Below, one piece after another: positions 37,037 through 45,435 of a stretch of 54,225 nucleotides of DNA (position 1 is the first letter of the stretch; each line of letters opens with the position of its first letter). The DNA is taken from the NCBI GenBank assembly GCA_000961645.1, contig LADM01000032.1, positions 1-54,225 of the forward strand, written 5' to 3'. Made by a program: the position numbers and the translations under genes. The notes beneath the pieces were generated by a model that did not search any database, was not told where the DNA came from, and saw only the letters and a program-made list of their open reading frames with translations. The DNA comes from Gammaproteobacteria bacterium BRH_c0. GTDB taxonomy: Bacteria; Pseudomonadota; Gammaproteobacteria; Pseudomonadales; Porticoccaceae.

Positions 37037-38995
37037 ATGCCCTCTTCCCTCTTTGCCGATCTCGGCCTCTCTGCGCCCATTGTCAGCGCCCTGGCAGAAC
37101 TCGGTTACGAACAGCCGTCCCCCATCCAGGAACAAAGCATCCCGCTGCTGCTGGCCAAACGGAACCTGCTGGGCGTGGCCCAGACCGGCACCGGCAAAAC
37201 CGCAGCCTTTGCCCTGCCGCTGCTCAACAATCTCGACCCCAAGCAGCAGTCGCCCCAGGTGCTGGTGCTGACCCCGACCCGGGAGCTGGCCATTCAGGTG
37301 GCGGAGGCGTTCCAGAGTTATGCCCGCAAGCTCAACAATTTTCATGTGTTGCCCATCTACGGCGGCCAGGACATGAGCGGCCAGCTGCGCTCGCTGCGCC
37401 GCGGCGTGCAGGTGGTCGTGGGTACGCCGGGACGGGTGATGGATCACCTGCGGCGCGAAAGCCTGAATCTTGGCGATATACGTGCCGTGGTACTGGATGA
37501 AGCCGACGAAATGCTGCGCATGGGCTTTATCGACGATGTCGAAACCATTCTGGCAAAAACCCCGGACAGCGCCCAGCGCGCGCTGTTTTCCGCCACCATG
37601 CCCGCTGCCATCCAGCGCATTGCCGCCAGCTATCTGGGCGATGCCGAGGAAGTGCGCATCCAGGCCAAAACCCGCACCGTGGAGCGCATCAGCCAGCGCT
37701 ACATGTTGCTGGGCAATCACCAGAAGCTGGACGCCCTGACCCGCATCCTCGAGGTCGAAGAATTCGACGGCATGATCATTTTCGTGCGCACCAAGTCGAG
37801 CACAGTTGAACTGGCAGAGAAACTCGAAGCCCGCGGTTTTGCCGCCAGCGCCCTCAACGGCGATCTGAGCCAGCAGCTGCGTGAGCGCACCGTGGGCCGC
37901 CTCAAAAACGGTCAGCTGGATATTGTGGTGGCCACCGATGTCGCCGCCCGCGGACTCGACGTGGAACGCATCAGCCATGTGGTCAACTACGACATTCCCT
38001 ACGACAACGAATCCTACGTGCACCGCATCGGCCGCACGGGTCGCGCCGGTCGCGAAGGTAACGCCATTCTGTTCGTGACCCCGAAAGAGCGTCGCCTGCT
38101 GGGTTCCATCGAGAAATCCACCCGCCAACCGATTGCCGAAATGCCCATGCCTTCGGGTCAGCAGGTCAGCCAGCAGCGCATCCAGCAGTTCCGCACCCAG
38201 TTGCTGGAAACCCTGGAAAAGGGCTCGCTCGACAAGTTCAAGAACCTGGTGGCCAGCATCGCCAATGAGCAGGAGATCGATCCCCTCGAAATAGCCGCCG
38301 CCCTGGTGTTCCTGCACCAGCAGGAACGCCCGCTCTACCCCGAGTTCCGCGACCCTGCGCCGCAAAAATTCAGCCCCGACCGCGAGCGCAACGACAGGTC
38401 GCGCAGTGACAGGTCTGGCAGTGACAGAGATGCGCGTGGCGAAAGGCCCGCCAAACGCCGCAGCCACGATGATGCACCCCTGCAAACCTACCGCATTGAA
38501 GTGGGCCGCCAGCATGGCGTGCAGCCCAAGGATATCGTCGGCGCCATTGCCAACGAAGGCAATATCGAAAGCCAGTACATTGGCCGTATCGAAATTTACG
38601 ATGACTTCAGCACTGTGGGCCTGCCCGAAGGCATGCCCAATGAAGTGCTGCAGCATATGCGCCGCATGCGTATCTGCCAGCAACCCGCGCTGCTGAGTCC
38701 GATCGCCAAGGGACAGGAACCGCCACCCTCAGCGGGCCGCAAGCCGGTCGGCAAAAGTGCACGGGGCCGCACTGATGCCAGCGGCCAGGATGTCCCGGCA
38801 AAAGACTTTGCCGCGAAGGAAAAGCCCCGCAAGGTCAGCTACAGCCGTAAGCCCGACAGCGGTTCCGGCGAAGGTGCGCCCGCCAAGAAAACCTACCGCC
38901 CCAAAGCGCCCGGCGCCTTTGAAAAGGCACCCGGCAGTTTCGGCAAGGCCGACAAGGCTGCCACCCTGTCGCGCAAGAAAAAACAGCCGGAATAG
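37037..38995 (+). CDS. deaD: DEAD-box RNA helicase (DeaD/CsdA type)
   Basis: 652 residues. Q motif near residue 26-31, Walker A 'AQTGTGKT' (48-55), 'PTRELA', DEAD box 154-157, 'SAT' near 189, and 'HRIGRTGRAGR' in the second RecA domain. A DbpA-type RNA-binding domain (~485-550, 'YRIEVGRQHGVQPKDIVGAIA') and a basic Lys/Pro/Ser-rich tail follow. This architecture belongs to the cold-shock helicase that helps 50S subunit assembly and mRNA decay. I start at the ATG at 37037; the frame is open 23 codons further upstream but that part overlaps a TATACT promoter-like element (36975-36980). The gene ends in a strong terminator. Confidence 0.93.
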   Translation: MPSSLFADLGLSAPIVSALAELGYEQPSPIQEQSIPLLLAKRNLLGVAQTGTGKTAAFALPLLNNLDPKQQSPQVLVLTPTRELAIQVAEAFQSYARKLNNFHVLPIYGGQDMSGQLRSLRRGVQVVVGTPGRVMDHLRRESLNLGDIRAVVLDEADEMLRMGFIDDVETILAKTPDSAQRALFSATMPAAIQRIAASYLGDAEEVRIQAKTRTVERISQRYMLLGNHQKLDALTRILEVEEFDGMIIFVRTKSSTVELAEKLEARGFAASALNGDLSQQLRERTVGRLKNGQLDIVVATDVAARGLDVERISHVVNYDIPYDNESYVHRIGRTGRAGREGNAILFVTPKERRLLGSIEKSTRQPIAEMPMPSGQQVSQQRIQQFRTQLLETLEKGSLDKFKNLVASIANEQEIDPLEIAAALVFLHQQERPLYPEFRDPAPQKFSPDRERNDRSRSDRSGSDRDARGERPAKRRSHDDAPLQTYRIEVGRQHGVQPKDIVGAIANEGNIESQYIGRIEIYDDFSTVGLPEGMPNEVLQHMRRMRICQQPALLSPIAKGQEPPPSAGRKPVGKSARGRTDASGQDVPAKDFAAKEKPRKVSYSRKPDSGSGEGAPAKKTYRPKAPGAFEKAPGSFGKADKAATLSRKKKQPE

Positions 38996-39024
38996 CCTGC
39001 TTTTCCCGACTCATCACGCAGCAC

Positions 39025-39058
39025 AAAAAAAAGCCCCGGCAAGTTGCCGGGGCTTTTT
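39025..39058. terminator. Bidirectional intrinsic terminator, deaD/phaZ
   Basis: A 9-bp GC-rich stem GCCCCGGCA/TGCCGGGGC (39033-39041, 39045-39053) with an AGT loop is flanked by eight A's before and five T's after. It serves deaD on the plus strand and phaZ on the minus strand. Confidence 0.93.
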
Positions 39059-39086
39059 ATATGGGGAAGGCGGGGAAGGCGTGGGG

Positions 39087-40400
39087 TCAACCTTTCTGTA
39101 AGTGTTTCCACATCTTGCGCGCCAGCTCCTGCTGGGCCAGCTGTTCCTTTTTCCAGTTGGTATTGCTGCGCATGAACTCCTTGACACGGGGGGCCACCTC
39201 TTCGCGGAAGCGGCGACCGCTGAACACACCATAATGGCCAACACCGGGCTGGACATAGTCAACCTGCATGTCCGCCGGAATATTGACACACAGATCGTGG
39301 GCCGCCTGGGTCTGGCCGATACCGGAAATATCGTCGTTCTCACCCTCAACGGTCATCAGGGCAATATCGGTTATTGCCTCCGGCTTGACCAGCTTGCCCT
39401 CGTGCATGAATTCGCCCTTGGGCAACCTGAACTCCTTGAATACCCACTCAATGGTCTGCAGGTAGAATTCGGCGGTCATGTCCATCACCGCCAGGTATTC
39501 GTCGTAAAACTCGCGGTGCTTTTCCGTGCTGTCGTTGTCGCCCTTGACCAGGTTGCGGAAGTATTCCTTGCCCGCCTTGAGATGGCGACCACGGTTGAGG
39601 GATACAAAGCCGGCCAGCTGGAGAAAGCCGGGATAGACCCTGCGCATAAACCCCTTGTTGGGATAGGGCACGGTGTGAATCACGTTGCGGCGGAACCACG
39701 ACATGGGCTTTTCTTCCGCCAGCTTGTTGGGCGCGGTGGGGGATTTGCGCGGGTCGATGGGTGAACCCATGATAGTCATGCTGGCGGGACGGTTGGGGTT
39801 GTTGTCCTCCGCCATGATGCTCGCCGCCGCCAGTACAGCCGGGCCGGGCTGGCACACACCCAGCACATGGGCGCCGGGACCAATGAATTCCAACATCTCG
39901 ATAAGGTAATTTATATAGTCATTGAGATCGAACTTGCCCTCGGAGGTGGGCACATTGCGCACATCGGTCCAGTCGGTGATAAAGACTTCGTGGTCGGGCA
40001 GGAAAGCCTCTACAGTGGCGCGCAGCAGGGTGGCGTAATGGCCCGACATGGGCGCAACAAGCAGAATGCGCGGATCGACATGGCCGGGCTTGCGAATCAG
40101 GTCCAGGTGGCCGTCGGCGCGCTTGAAATGCACCAGACTGCCGAAGGGCTTGGACCACACCACCCTGTCCTCGACCGGCACCGGGATGCCATTGATGGTG
40201 GTGTAGGGCAGTTTCCACTCCGGCTTGTCGTAGCGCCGCGTTGAATTCTCAAACAGCTCATAGCTCGCCAGAATGCTTTTGTGCAGGACAGTATTGGCAA
40301 AGGGGTTATAGGAGGTATCGAGCATTTCCTTCTGGCACTTGGCTATTTTGCGCAAGGGCGAGAGGGCGATGTGATTCATCTCATACAGGTGGTATAGCAT
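39087..40400 (-). CDS. phaZ: Intracellular poly(3-hydroxybutyrate) depolymerase
   Basis: 437 residues of the PhaZ family that degrades native intracellular PHB granules. The nucleophile is Cys183 in 'GVCQPGPAVLA', where most alpha/beta hydrolases have serine. It matches in residue number the active-site cysteine reported for the Ralstonia enzyme. Asp356 or Asp357 ('GENDDISG') and His389 ('GVGHYGVF') complete the triad. A GGAG ribosome-binding site precedes the ATG at 40400; the frame is open 62 codons further up without family-like sequence. No synthase, phasin or acetoacetyl-CoA reductase is nearby, so the polymer-making genes must be elsewhere. Confidence 0.93.
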   Translation of the reverse strand: MLYHLYEMNHIALSPLRKIAKCQKEMLDTSYNPFANTVLHKSILASYELFENSTRRYDKPEWKLPYTTINGIPVPVEDRVVWSKPFGSLVHFKRADGHLDLIRKPGHVDPRILLVAPMSGHYATLLRATVEAFLPDHEVFITDWTDVRNVPTSEGKFDLNDYINYLIEMLEFIGPGAHVLGVCQPGPAVLAAASIMAEDNNPNRPASMTIMGSPIDPRKSPTAPNKLAEEKPMSWFRRNVIHTVPYPNKGFMRRVYPGFLQLAGFVSLNRGRHLKAGKEYFRNLVKGDNDSTEKHREFYDEYLAVMDMTAEFYLQTIEWVFKEFRLPKGEFMHEGKLVKPEAITDIALMTVEGENDDISGIGQTQAAHDLCVNIPADMQVDYVQPGVGHYGVFSGRRFREEVAPRVKEFMRSNTNWKKEQLAQQELARKMWKHLQKG

Positions 40401-40670
40401 AAAGTTGGCTCCAGGTTGCCTGCATACGGCACAGATCACCGCCGCTGAACTCGATTGAAGAATGCCCCTGTGGCTGGGGCAGCAAACGATCCATGTTGCA
40501 GCGCACAAAAAAGTTGCTTGTGCCCCATTATTCACTAAATGCCTGCGGATGCAAGCAGGTCGACAAACAGCACCGTCAACCTGCACGCCATGAACCAGCC
40601 CTAAACTCAGCCTGAGCAGTTATTAACGCTGAGTGTGACTATAATTGCGCCCTTTTGGGGCAAATGAACC

Positions 40671-41750
40671 GTGAACATGATCGACCCGGAACACTATCAG
40701 GCTCAGTTGAACACCAAGCTCGACACCCTGCACCAGACTTTTGCCGGGCTGCCCATGCCAGCGGTTGAGGTCTTTGCATCGCCTCCCCTGCACTTCCGCA
40801 TGCGGGCAGAATTTCGCATCTGGCATCAGGGAGAAGGCAGCTTCTATGCCATGACTGCCCCGGGTGACAACAAACCCAGCCCTATCAGTGACTTCCCCAT
40901 TGGCTCCCGCGCCATGGTGGATACCATGCCCGCCCTGCTGGAGGCCATCAATCGCGAACCGCTGTTGCGGCGCAAGCTCTACGGCGCGGAATTTCTCACC
41001 ACCCGCGACGGCCAGGTGCTGGTGACCCTGATTTACCATCGCCCCCTTGGCGAGGAATGGCAGCAGGTTGCCCATGATCTGGGCCAGCAACTGGGTATCG
41101 ATATTGTTGGCCGCAGCCGCAGGCAAAAGGTGGTGACAGACAGGGATTATGTGCTGGAGTCCTTTGTGGTAGCAGGCAAAACCCTTACCTACCAGCAGGT
41201 GGAGACAGGCTTTACCCAGCCCAACGCGGCGGTCAATGAGCAGATGCTCAACTGGGCCTTTGAGGTCAGCCGCAACAGTGGCGGGGATCTGCTGGAACTG
41301 TACTGCGGCAACGGCAATTTCACCCTGGCGCTGGCGCCGAACTTTCGCCGGGTGCTGGCCACTGAAGTGTCAAAACTGTCAGTAAATTCAGCCAACTACA
41401 ATATAAACCTGAATCACATTGACACTGTTGATGTGGTGCGGATGTCCAGCGAGGAATTCACCCAGGCTCTCAACGGTGTGCGGCCTTTCAAGCGCCTGCG
41501 CCATATCGATCTGGCCAGCTATGACTTCAGTACCCTGTTTGTGGACCCGCCCCGTGCCGGCCTCGACCCGGACACCGTGGCGCTGGCGCGCGGCTTTGGC
41601 AGGATTCTGTATATCTCCTGTAACCCATTGACATTGAAGGAAAACCTTGAAGCCTTATGCACGACCCACCGGGTGGTGAACTTCGCCGTATTTGACCAGT
41701 TTCCCTATACCCACCACCTGGAGTGCGGTGTACTTCTGGAAAAGTGCTAG
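40671..41750 (+). CDS. trmA: tRNA (uracil-54-C5)-methyltransferase
   Basis: Makes ribothymidine at position 54 of tRNAs. 359 residues from GTG 40671 (an ATG two codons later is an alternative). SAM-binding 'LLELYCGNGNFTLAL'; catalytic Cys317 in 'YISCNPLTLKENL'; general-base Glu351 in 'HHLECGV'. The short form without TRAM domain or Fe-S cluster is that of TrmA, not RlmD. A TATAAT at 40640-40645 is a likely -10, with a poor -35. The 270 bases before it, divergent from phaZ, hold nothing else I recognise except a short GCCCC/GGGGC stem. Confidence 0.96.
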   Translation: MNMIDPEHYQAQLNTKLDTLHQTFAGLPMPAVEVFASPPLHFRMRAEFRIWHQGEGSFYAMTAPGDNKPSPISDFPIGSRAMVDTMPALLEAINREPLLRRKLYGAEFLTTRDGQVLVTLIYHRPLGEEWQQVAHDLGQQLGIDIVGRSRRQKVVTDRDYVLESFVVAGKTLTYQQVETGFTQPNAAVNEQMLNWAFEVSRNSGGDLLELYCGNGNFTLALAPNFRRVLATEVSKLSVNSANYNINLNHIDTVDVVRMSSEEFTQALNGVRPFKRLRHIDLASYDFSTLFVDPPRAGLDPDTVALARGFGRILYISCNPLTLKENLEALCTTHRVVNFAVFDQFPYTHHLECGVLLEKC

Positions 41751-41793
41751 GCTGCCAGGGGATGGTCTAGAGGGGATTGCCTAGAGGGGCCGA

Positions 41794-42285
41794 CTAGAGG
41801 GAATAGTGGGCCTTGATGCGCTGCGCGGCTTCAATCACCGCATCGTTATATTTCGCTTCGACAGCTTTGCGTTCGCGGTCAAAGCGCTGCTTGTCTTCCC
41901 TTGACAGCGCCTGCCAGGCATCGAGGATGGGAATATGGGCAGTGGCCTCGGCGACCCGGAACAGCACCCCGTATTCGCGGCGAATCAACTCCTGATCCTC
42001 AAGGCTGGCGGCAATGGCACAGATGCGCAAGCAGCCTTCGGTATGGGTGAGCTTGTCATCGAGCAGCGCATCGGCCAGCAGGTACAGGCTGCGCTTGATG
42101 GCCACGCGCTGCACACCGGGCACGGCAGGGTCCACCACACCCACTTTGGCGTTGCTACCGGCGCTTGTGCTTACTGGCTTGTCAGCCGGTTTGTTGCGGC
42201 GATAAAGCAGCCAGTGGAGGTACGCCGCATAGCCAGCGAGCGCCGCAATAATGACCAGTGCCGCCACCATCAGCCAGCTATTCAT
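41794..42285 (-). CDS. DUF2489 membrane-anchored protein
   Basis: 163 residues. One N-terminal membrane helix (~5-28), a short variable linker, then the conserved DUF2489 region ('IKRSLYLLADALLDDKLTHTEGCLRICAIA', given in part: 'LLADALLD', 'EGCLRIC'). Function is unknown. The start overlaps the rmuC stop by four bases (ATGA), so the two are coupled. Confidence 0.85.
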   Translation of the reverse strand: MNSWLMVAALVIIAALAGYAAYLHWLLYRRNKPADKPVSTSAGSNAKVGVVDPAVPGVQRVAIKRSLYLLADALLDDKLTHTEGCLRICAIAASLEDQELIRREYGVLFRVAEATAHIPILDAWQALSREDKQRFDRERKAVEAKYNDAVIEAAQRIKAHYSL

Positions 42286-43670
42286 AGGGATTCACCGCTA
42301 CCGGTGTGGCTGCCCGGCAGCAGAGCGGATTCGGATTCTTGCAGAGCGTCATCGCTGTTATCCGCACTGTCATCGATATCGGCATCCTGGCGAATCGCCT
42401 CCGGCAGGGATTTGCGCGCCCGGGCACCCATGCGCTTGAGATCTTCCATACGCTTGACCAGGTTGCCGCGCCCATCCACCAGGCGCTTGCGAGTCTGCTG
42501 CCAGGCCTCCTGGCTCTTGTCGATCTGACGACCCACATCCTCCAGGGACTCAATCACCAGCACAAACTGGTCGAACAGCGCCCCGGCCTGGGTGGCGATT
42601 TTCTGGGCGTTGCGGTTCTGGTCCTCATAGCGCCAGATATTGTGGATGGTGCGCAAGGTGGCCAGCAGGGTGCTGGGACTCACCAGAATAATGCCCAGGT
42701 CGTAGGCATCGCGGAACAGGGTGTGATCGTGCTGCATCCCCACCATAAAGGCCGATTCAACGGGGATAAAAATCAGCACAAAGTCGAGGGTGTTCACCCC
42801 CGGCAGCTGTTCATAGGCCTTGCGGCTGAGGCCGGTGATATGGCTGCGCAGGGATACCAGATGGCGATTCAGGTGGCGCTGGCGCTCTTCATCGGTCTCG
42901 GCACTGCAGTAACGTTCGTAATCCAGCAGTGACACCTTGGCGTCGACCACAATATCGCGGTTGTCGGGCAGGTGGATAATCACGTCCGGGTTGCGGCGTT
43001 GACCGCCCTCCGCCACCAGACTGACCTGGGTTTCGTACTCCCGACCCTTGTGCAGGCCGGACTGTTCGAGCAGGCGCTCCAGCACTACCTCGCCCCAGTT
43101 GCCCTGCATCTTGCTGTCACCCTTGAGGGCGCGGGTCAGCTGCACCGCATCGTCGCCAATGCGCTCGGCCTGCATCTTGAGCTGCTCGATCTGGCCGATC
43201 AGGCGATTGCGCTCGGCGTTTTCCTTGTCGTAGCTGTCTTCCACCTTTTTGCGGAAGTCGGAAATTTCCTTGCGCAGCGGGTCTACCGTGCTGTCGAGGG
43301 CGATCTTGCTCTGGCGGCTGAAGCTGTTCTGCTTCTCCTCAAAAATGTGGTTGGCGAGGTTTTCAAACTCGCGGCTGACGTTGTCCTTGGTTTGCTGCAA
43401 CAGCAGCAACTGCTCCTGATAGCGCTCGCGCTCACTGGCAAGGGTGGCGTTAGCGGTGGCGCAGTCCACCTGCAAGCGCTGATTCAGGGCGCTCACTTCA
43501 TCGAGCTGGAGGCGGGTTCTGTCCAGCTCGCGCTGGGCGTTATCGAGGGAATTGATGGCTGCTCCGTGACTGCGGCTGAAGCGGGCATAAAAAAACAGGC
43601 CCGCCACAATAGCGCCGCCAGCAAAGCTGGCCACAAGGTATAAAACGGTCTGATCGATTATTGGATTCAT
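42282..43670 (-). CDS. rmuC: RmuC-family DNA recombination protein
   Basis: 462 residues. N-terminal membrane helix (~8-28), long coiled coil (~38-160), and the RmuC domain (~160-420: 'MQGNWGEVVLERLLEQSGL', 'NRDIVVDAKVSLLDYERY', 'FIPVESAF', 'VSPSTLLATLRTI'). The restriction-endonuclease-like core keeps its acidic/lysine residues. RmuC limits inversions at short repeats in E. coli and has been linked to defence systems; its reaction is not proven. The C-terminal ~40 residues are acidic and probably disordered. It is divergent from murI and coupled to the DUF2489 gene. Confidence 0.93.
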   Translation of the reverse strand: MNPIIDQTVLYLVASFAGGAIVAGLFFYARFSRSHGAAINSLDNAQRELDRTRLQLDEVSALNQRLQVDCATANATLASERERYQEQLLLLQQTKDNVSREFENLANHIFEEKQNSFSRQSKIALDSTVDPLRKEISDFRKKVEDSYDKENAERNRLIGQIEQLKMQAERIGDDAVQLTRALKGDSKMQGNWGEVVLERLLEQSGLHKGREYETQVSLVAEGGQRRNPDVIIHLPDNRDIVVDAKVSLLDYERYCSAETDEERQRHLNRHLVSLRSHITGLSRKAYEQLPGVNTLDFVLIFIPVESAFMVGMQHDHTLFRDAYDLGIILVSPSTLLATLRTIHNIWRYEDQNRNAQKIATQAGALFDQFVLVIESLEDVGRQIDKSQEAWQQTRKRLVDGRGNLVKRMEDLKRMGARARKSLPEAIRQDADIDDSADNSDDALQESESALLPGSHTGSGESL

Positions 43671-43733
43671 GGCCGCATTCTAGCAGAGAGATTTTATGTG
43701 GGGAGGGAACTGACTGATGTAAAATCCCCCGCC

Positions 43734-44591
43734 ATGACAAGTCCCGACACCCATCTTGCCGCCGCCCCTCGCCTCGCCCCATCCAATAAAGTGCGGGCGC
43801 GGGTGCTGGTGTTCGATTCCGGAGTGGGCGGGTTGAGTATCCTCAATGAAATCCGCACTCATATTCCCGGCTGTGAACTGGTCTATGCCTGCGACAACGC
43901 CGCTTTCCCCTACGGCACCAAGGGCGAGGCTGAACTGGTTCAACGGGTCGATGCGGTACTCAAGGCACTGATTGCCCGCATCGATCCCGATATCGTCGTG
44001 GTGGCCTGCAACACCGCCAGCACAGTGGCGCTGCCGCATATCCGCAATCACTTCCGCAAGCCGGTGGTAGGTGTGGTACCCGCCATCAAGCCCGCCGCGC
44101 AACTGTCGCAGTCGCGGGTGATTGGCCTGCTCGCCACGCCGGGCACAGTGAGCCGCCCCTATACCCAGAAGCTGATTGATGAATTTGCAGCGGACTGCAC
44201 CATCATCCGGGTTGGCAGTAGCGAACTGGTGCAACTGGCGGAACAGAAGCTGCGGGGGCTGGACCCGGCGCCGGAAACACTGCGGGCAATCCTCGCGCCG
44301 ATCTTCGCCAACCCACTTACAGATACCCTGGTGCTGGCCTGCACTCACTTCCCGCTCCTGCAGAACGAACTGGAGGCTGCAGCGCCGAGGCCGATTCACT
44401 GGGTAGATTCCGGGGCAGCGATTGCCCGGCGCGTGAAGTCGCTGCTGGAAGGCGAGCACAATCTGCCGGTTGGCCATCCTGATCCCGCTGGATTTGACTG
44501 CTGGCTGACCCGCTACGACGCTGACAGGGGGCCACTGGAAACAGGACTGAAGGCCTACGGTGCCCTGGCACTGCACCTGCTGTCCGTGTGA
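43734..44591 (+). CDS. murI: Glutamate racemase
   Basis: Makes D-glutamate for peptidoglycan. 285 residues from the ATG at 43734; a GTG at 43698 would add 12. The two catalytic cysteines are Cys92 ('VACNTAST') and Cys203 ('LACTHFPLL'), with Asp28 and Ser29 in 'FDSGVGGLS'. It is divergent from rmuC (63 bases) and convergent with the NUDIX gene (32 bases). Confidence 0.95.
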   Translation: MTSPDTHLAAAPRLAPSNKVRARVLVFDSGVGGLSILNEIRTHIPGCELVYACDNAAFPYGTKGEAELVQRVDAVLKALIARIDPDIVVVACNTASTVALPHIRNHFRKPVVGVVPAIKPAAQLSQSRVIGLLATPGTVSRPYTQKLIDEFAADCTIIRVGSSELVQLAEQKLRGLDPAPETLRAILAPIFANPLTDTLVLACTHFPLLQNELEAAAPRPIHWVDSGAAIARRVKSLLEGEHNLPVGHPDPAGFDCWLTRYDADRGPLETGLKAYGALALHLLSV

Positions 44592-44623
44592 ATCAGCCCT
44601 GACTCGCTGCTGACACTGCCACT

Positions 44624-45307
44624 TTAACCCACCACTTCCCGTATTTGCCGCACAGCCAGGGCTGCCCGTGCCTGGGCCACAGAGTCAAAGCCTGCCAGCA
44701 GGGTGCAGCTGTGTTCCGTGGGAGGCATAACAATATGTACGCCTTCGCGGCGCCAGGCGGAAACCTGAGCTGGTTTCATCCAGAAAGAGGCCACCAACTC
44801 ACCGCCATCGTGTGCGGCGCGGCGATGGCGCGGCATATCCGCCAGAAAAAAATGGGCATTAAAGCGGCGGGGATAGGACTCAGGGGTGACCCAGTGGGCG
44901 AAATAAATCAGCGCTTCAAGGGCTGGGCGCAGATCGAATTCCATCAGCAGCCTATCAAACCCCAGCTCACCGGCCAGCAGCTCGGCGCGCAGGGTTGCCA
45001 GCAACCGGTCTGACAAGCGCTCCTCCCCCTGCGCCAGCAGCACACCCGTTTCCTCAAACACTTCGCGGATTGCAGCAACCCGGTAGGGAGCCATTGGGTC
45101 GCCGGGTATCAGCTTGGCTGCCAGCAGATAATCCCCGGCATCGAGCGAACCGCCGGGGAAAGCCAGCGCCCCGGCAAAGCTGATGCGCTCATTGCGCACC
45201 ACGCCCAGGGTTTCAATACCCTCAGCCCCATCCCGCAACAGCATCACCGTGGAAGAAGGAATGGGCTTTCCCGGACATGTTTTGTCACGCTCATCAGTCA
45301 CAATCAT
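44624..45307 (-). CDS. NUDIX hydrolase with split Nudix box (NUDT19-like)
   Basis: 227 residues. The Nudix box starts 'GGSLDAGD' (52-59) and finishes 'REVFEETGVLLA' (81-92), with an insertion of about 16 residues between the halves. This is the feature of the NUDT19/RP2p-like branch, some members of which hydrolyse CoA or acyl-CoA. Catalytic glutamates (Glu82, Glu85, Glu86) are present. Substrate unknown; CoA derivatives are a reasonable guess from the branch. It stands alone between murI and the AddB-like gene. Confidence 0.85.
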   Translation of the reverse strand: MIVTDERDKTCPGKPIPSSTVMLLRDGAEGIETLGVVRNERISFAGALAFPGGSLDAGDYLLAAKLIPGDPMAPYRVAAIREVFEETGVLLAQGEERLSDRLLATLRAELLAGELGFDRLLMEFDLRPALEALIYFAHWVTPESYPRRFNAHFFLADMPRHRRAAHDGGELVASFWMKPAQVSAWRREGVHIVMPPTEHSCTLLAGFDSVAQARAALAVRQIREVVG

Positions 45308-45435
45308 TTCCTGTGTTCACTCTGTACCAGACAGGGCCATCTGTAGCCCGGCACAGAAGGTTATACTCCCCCACATGCAGCTGATACTGCTGCCATTATG
45401 CAACGAGTACAACATCACACCAGCAAGGAAGATTC

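Noticed and set aside
36956..38683. 575-codon open frame on the minus strand opposite deaD
   Set aside because: It mirrors a clear DEAD-box helicase, has no ribosome-binding site or family motifs, and has the His/Gly/Ala-rich composition of an antisense shadow in GC-rich DNA.
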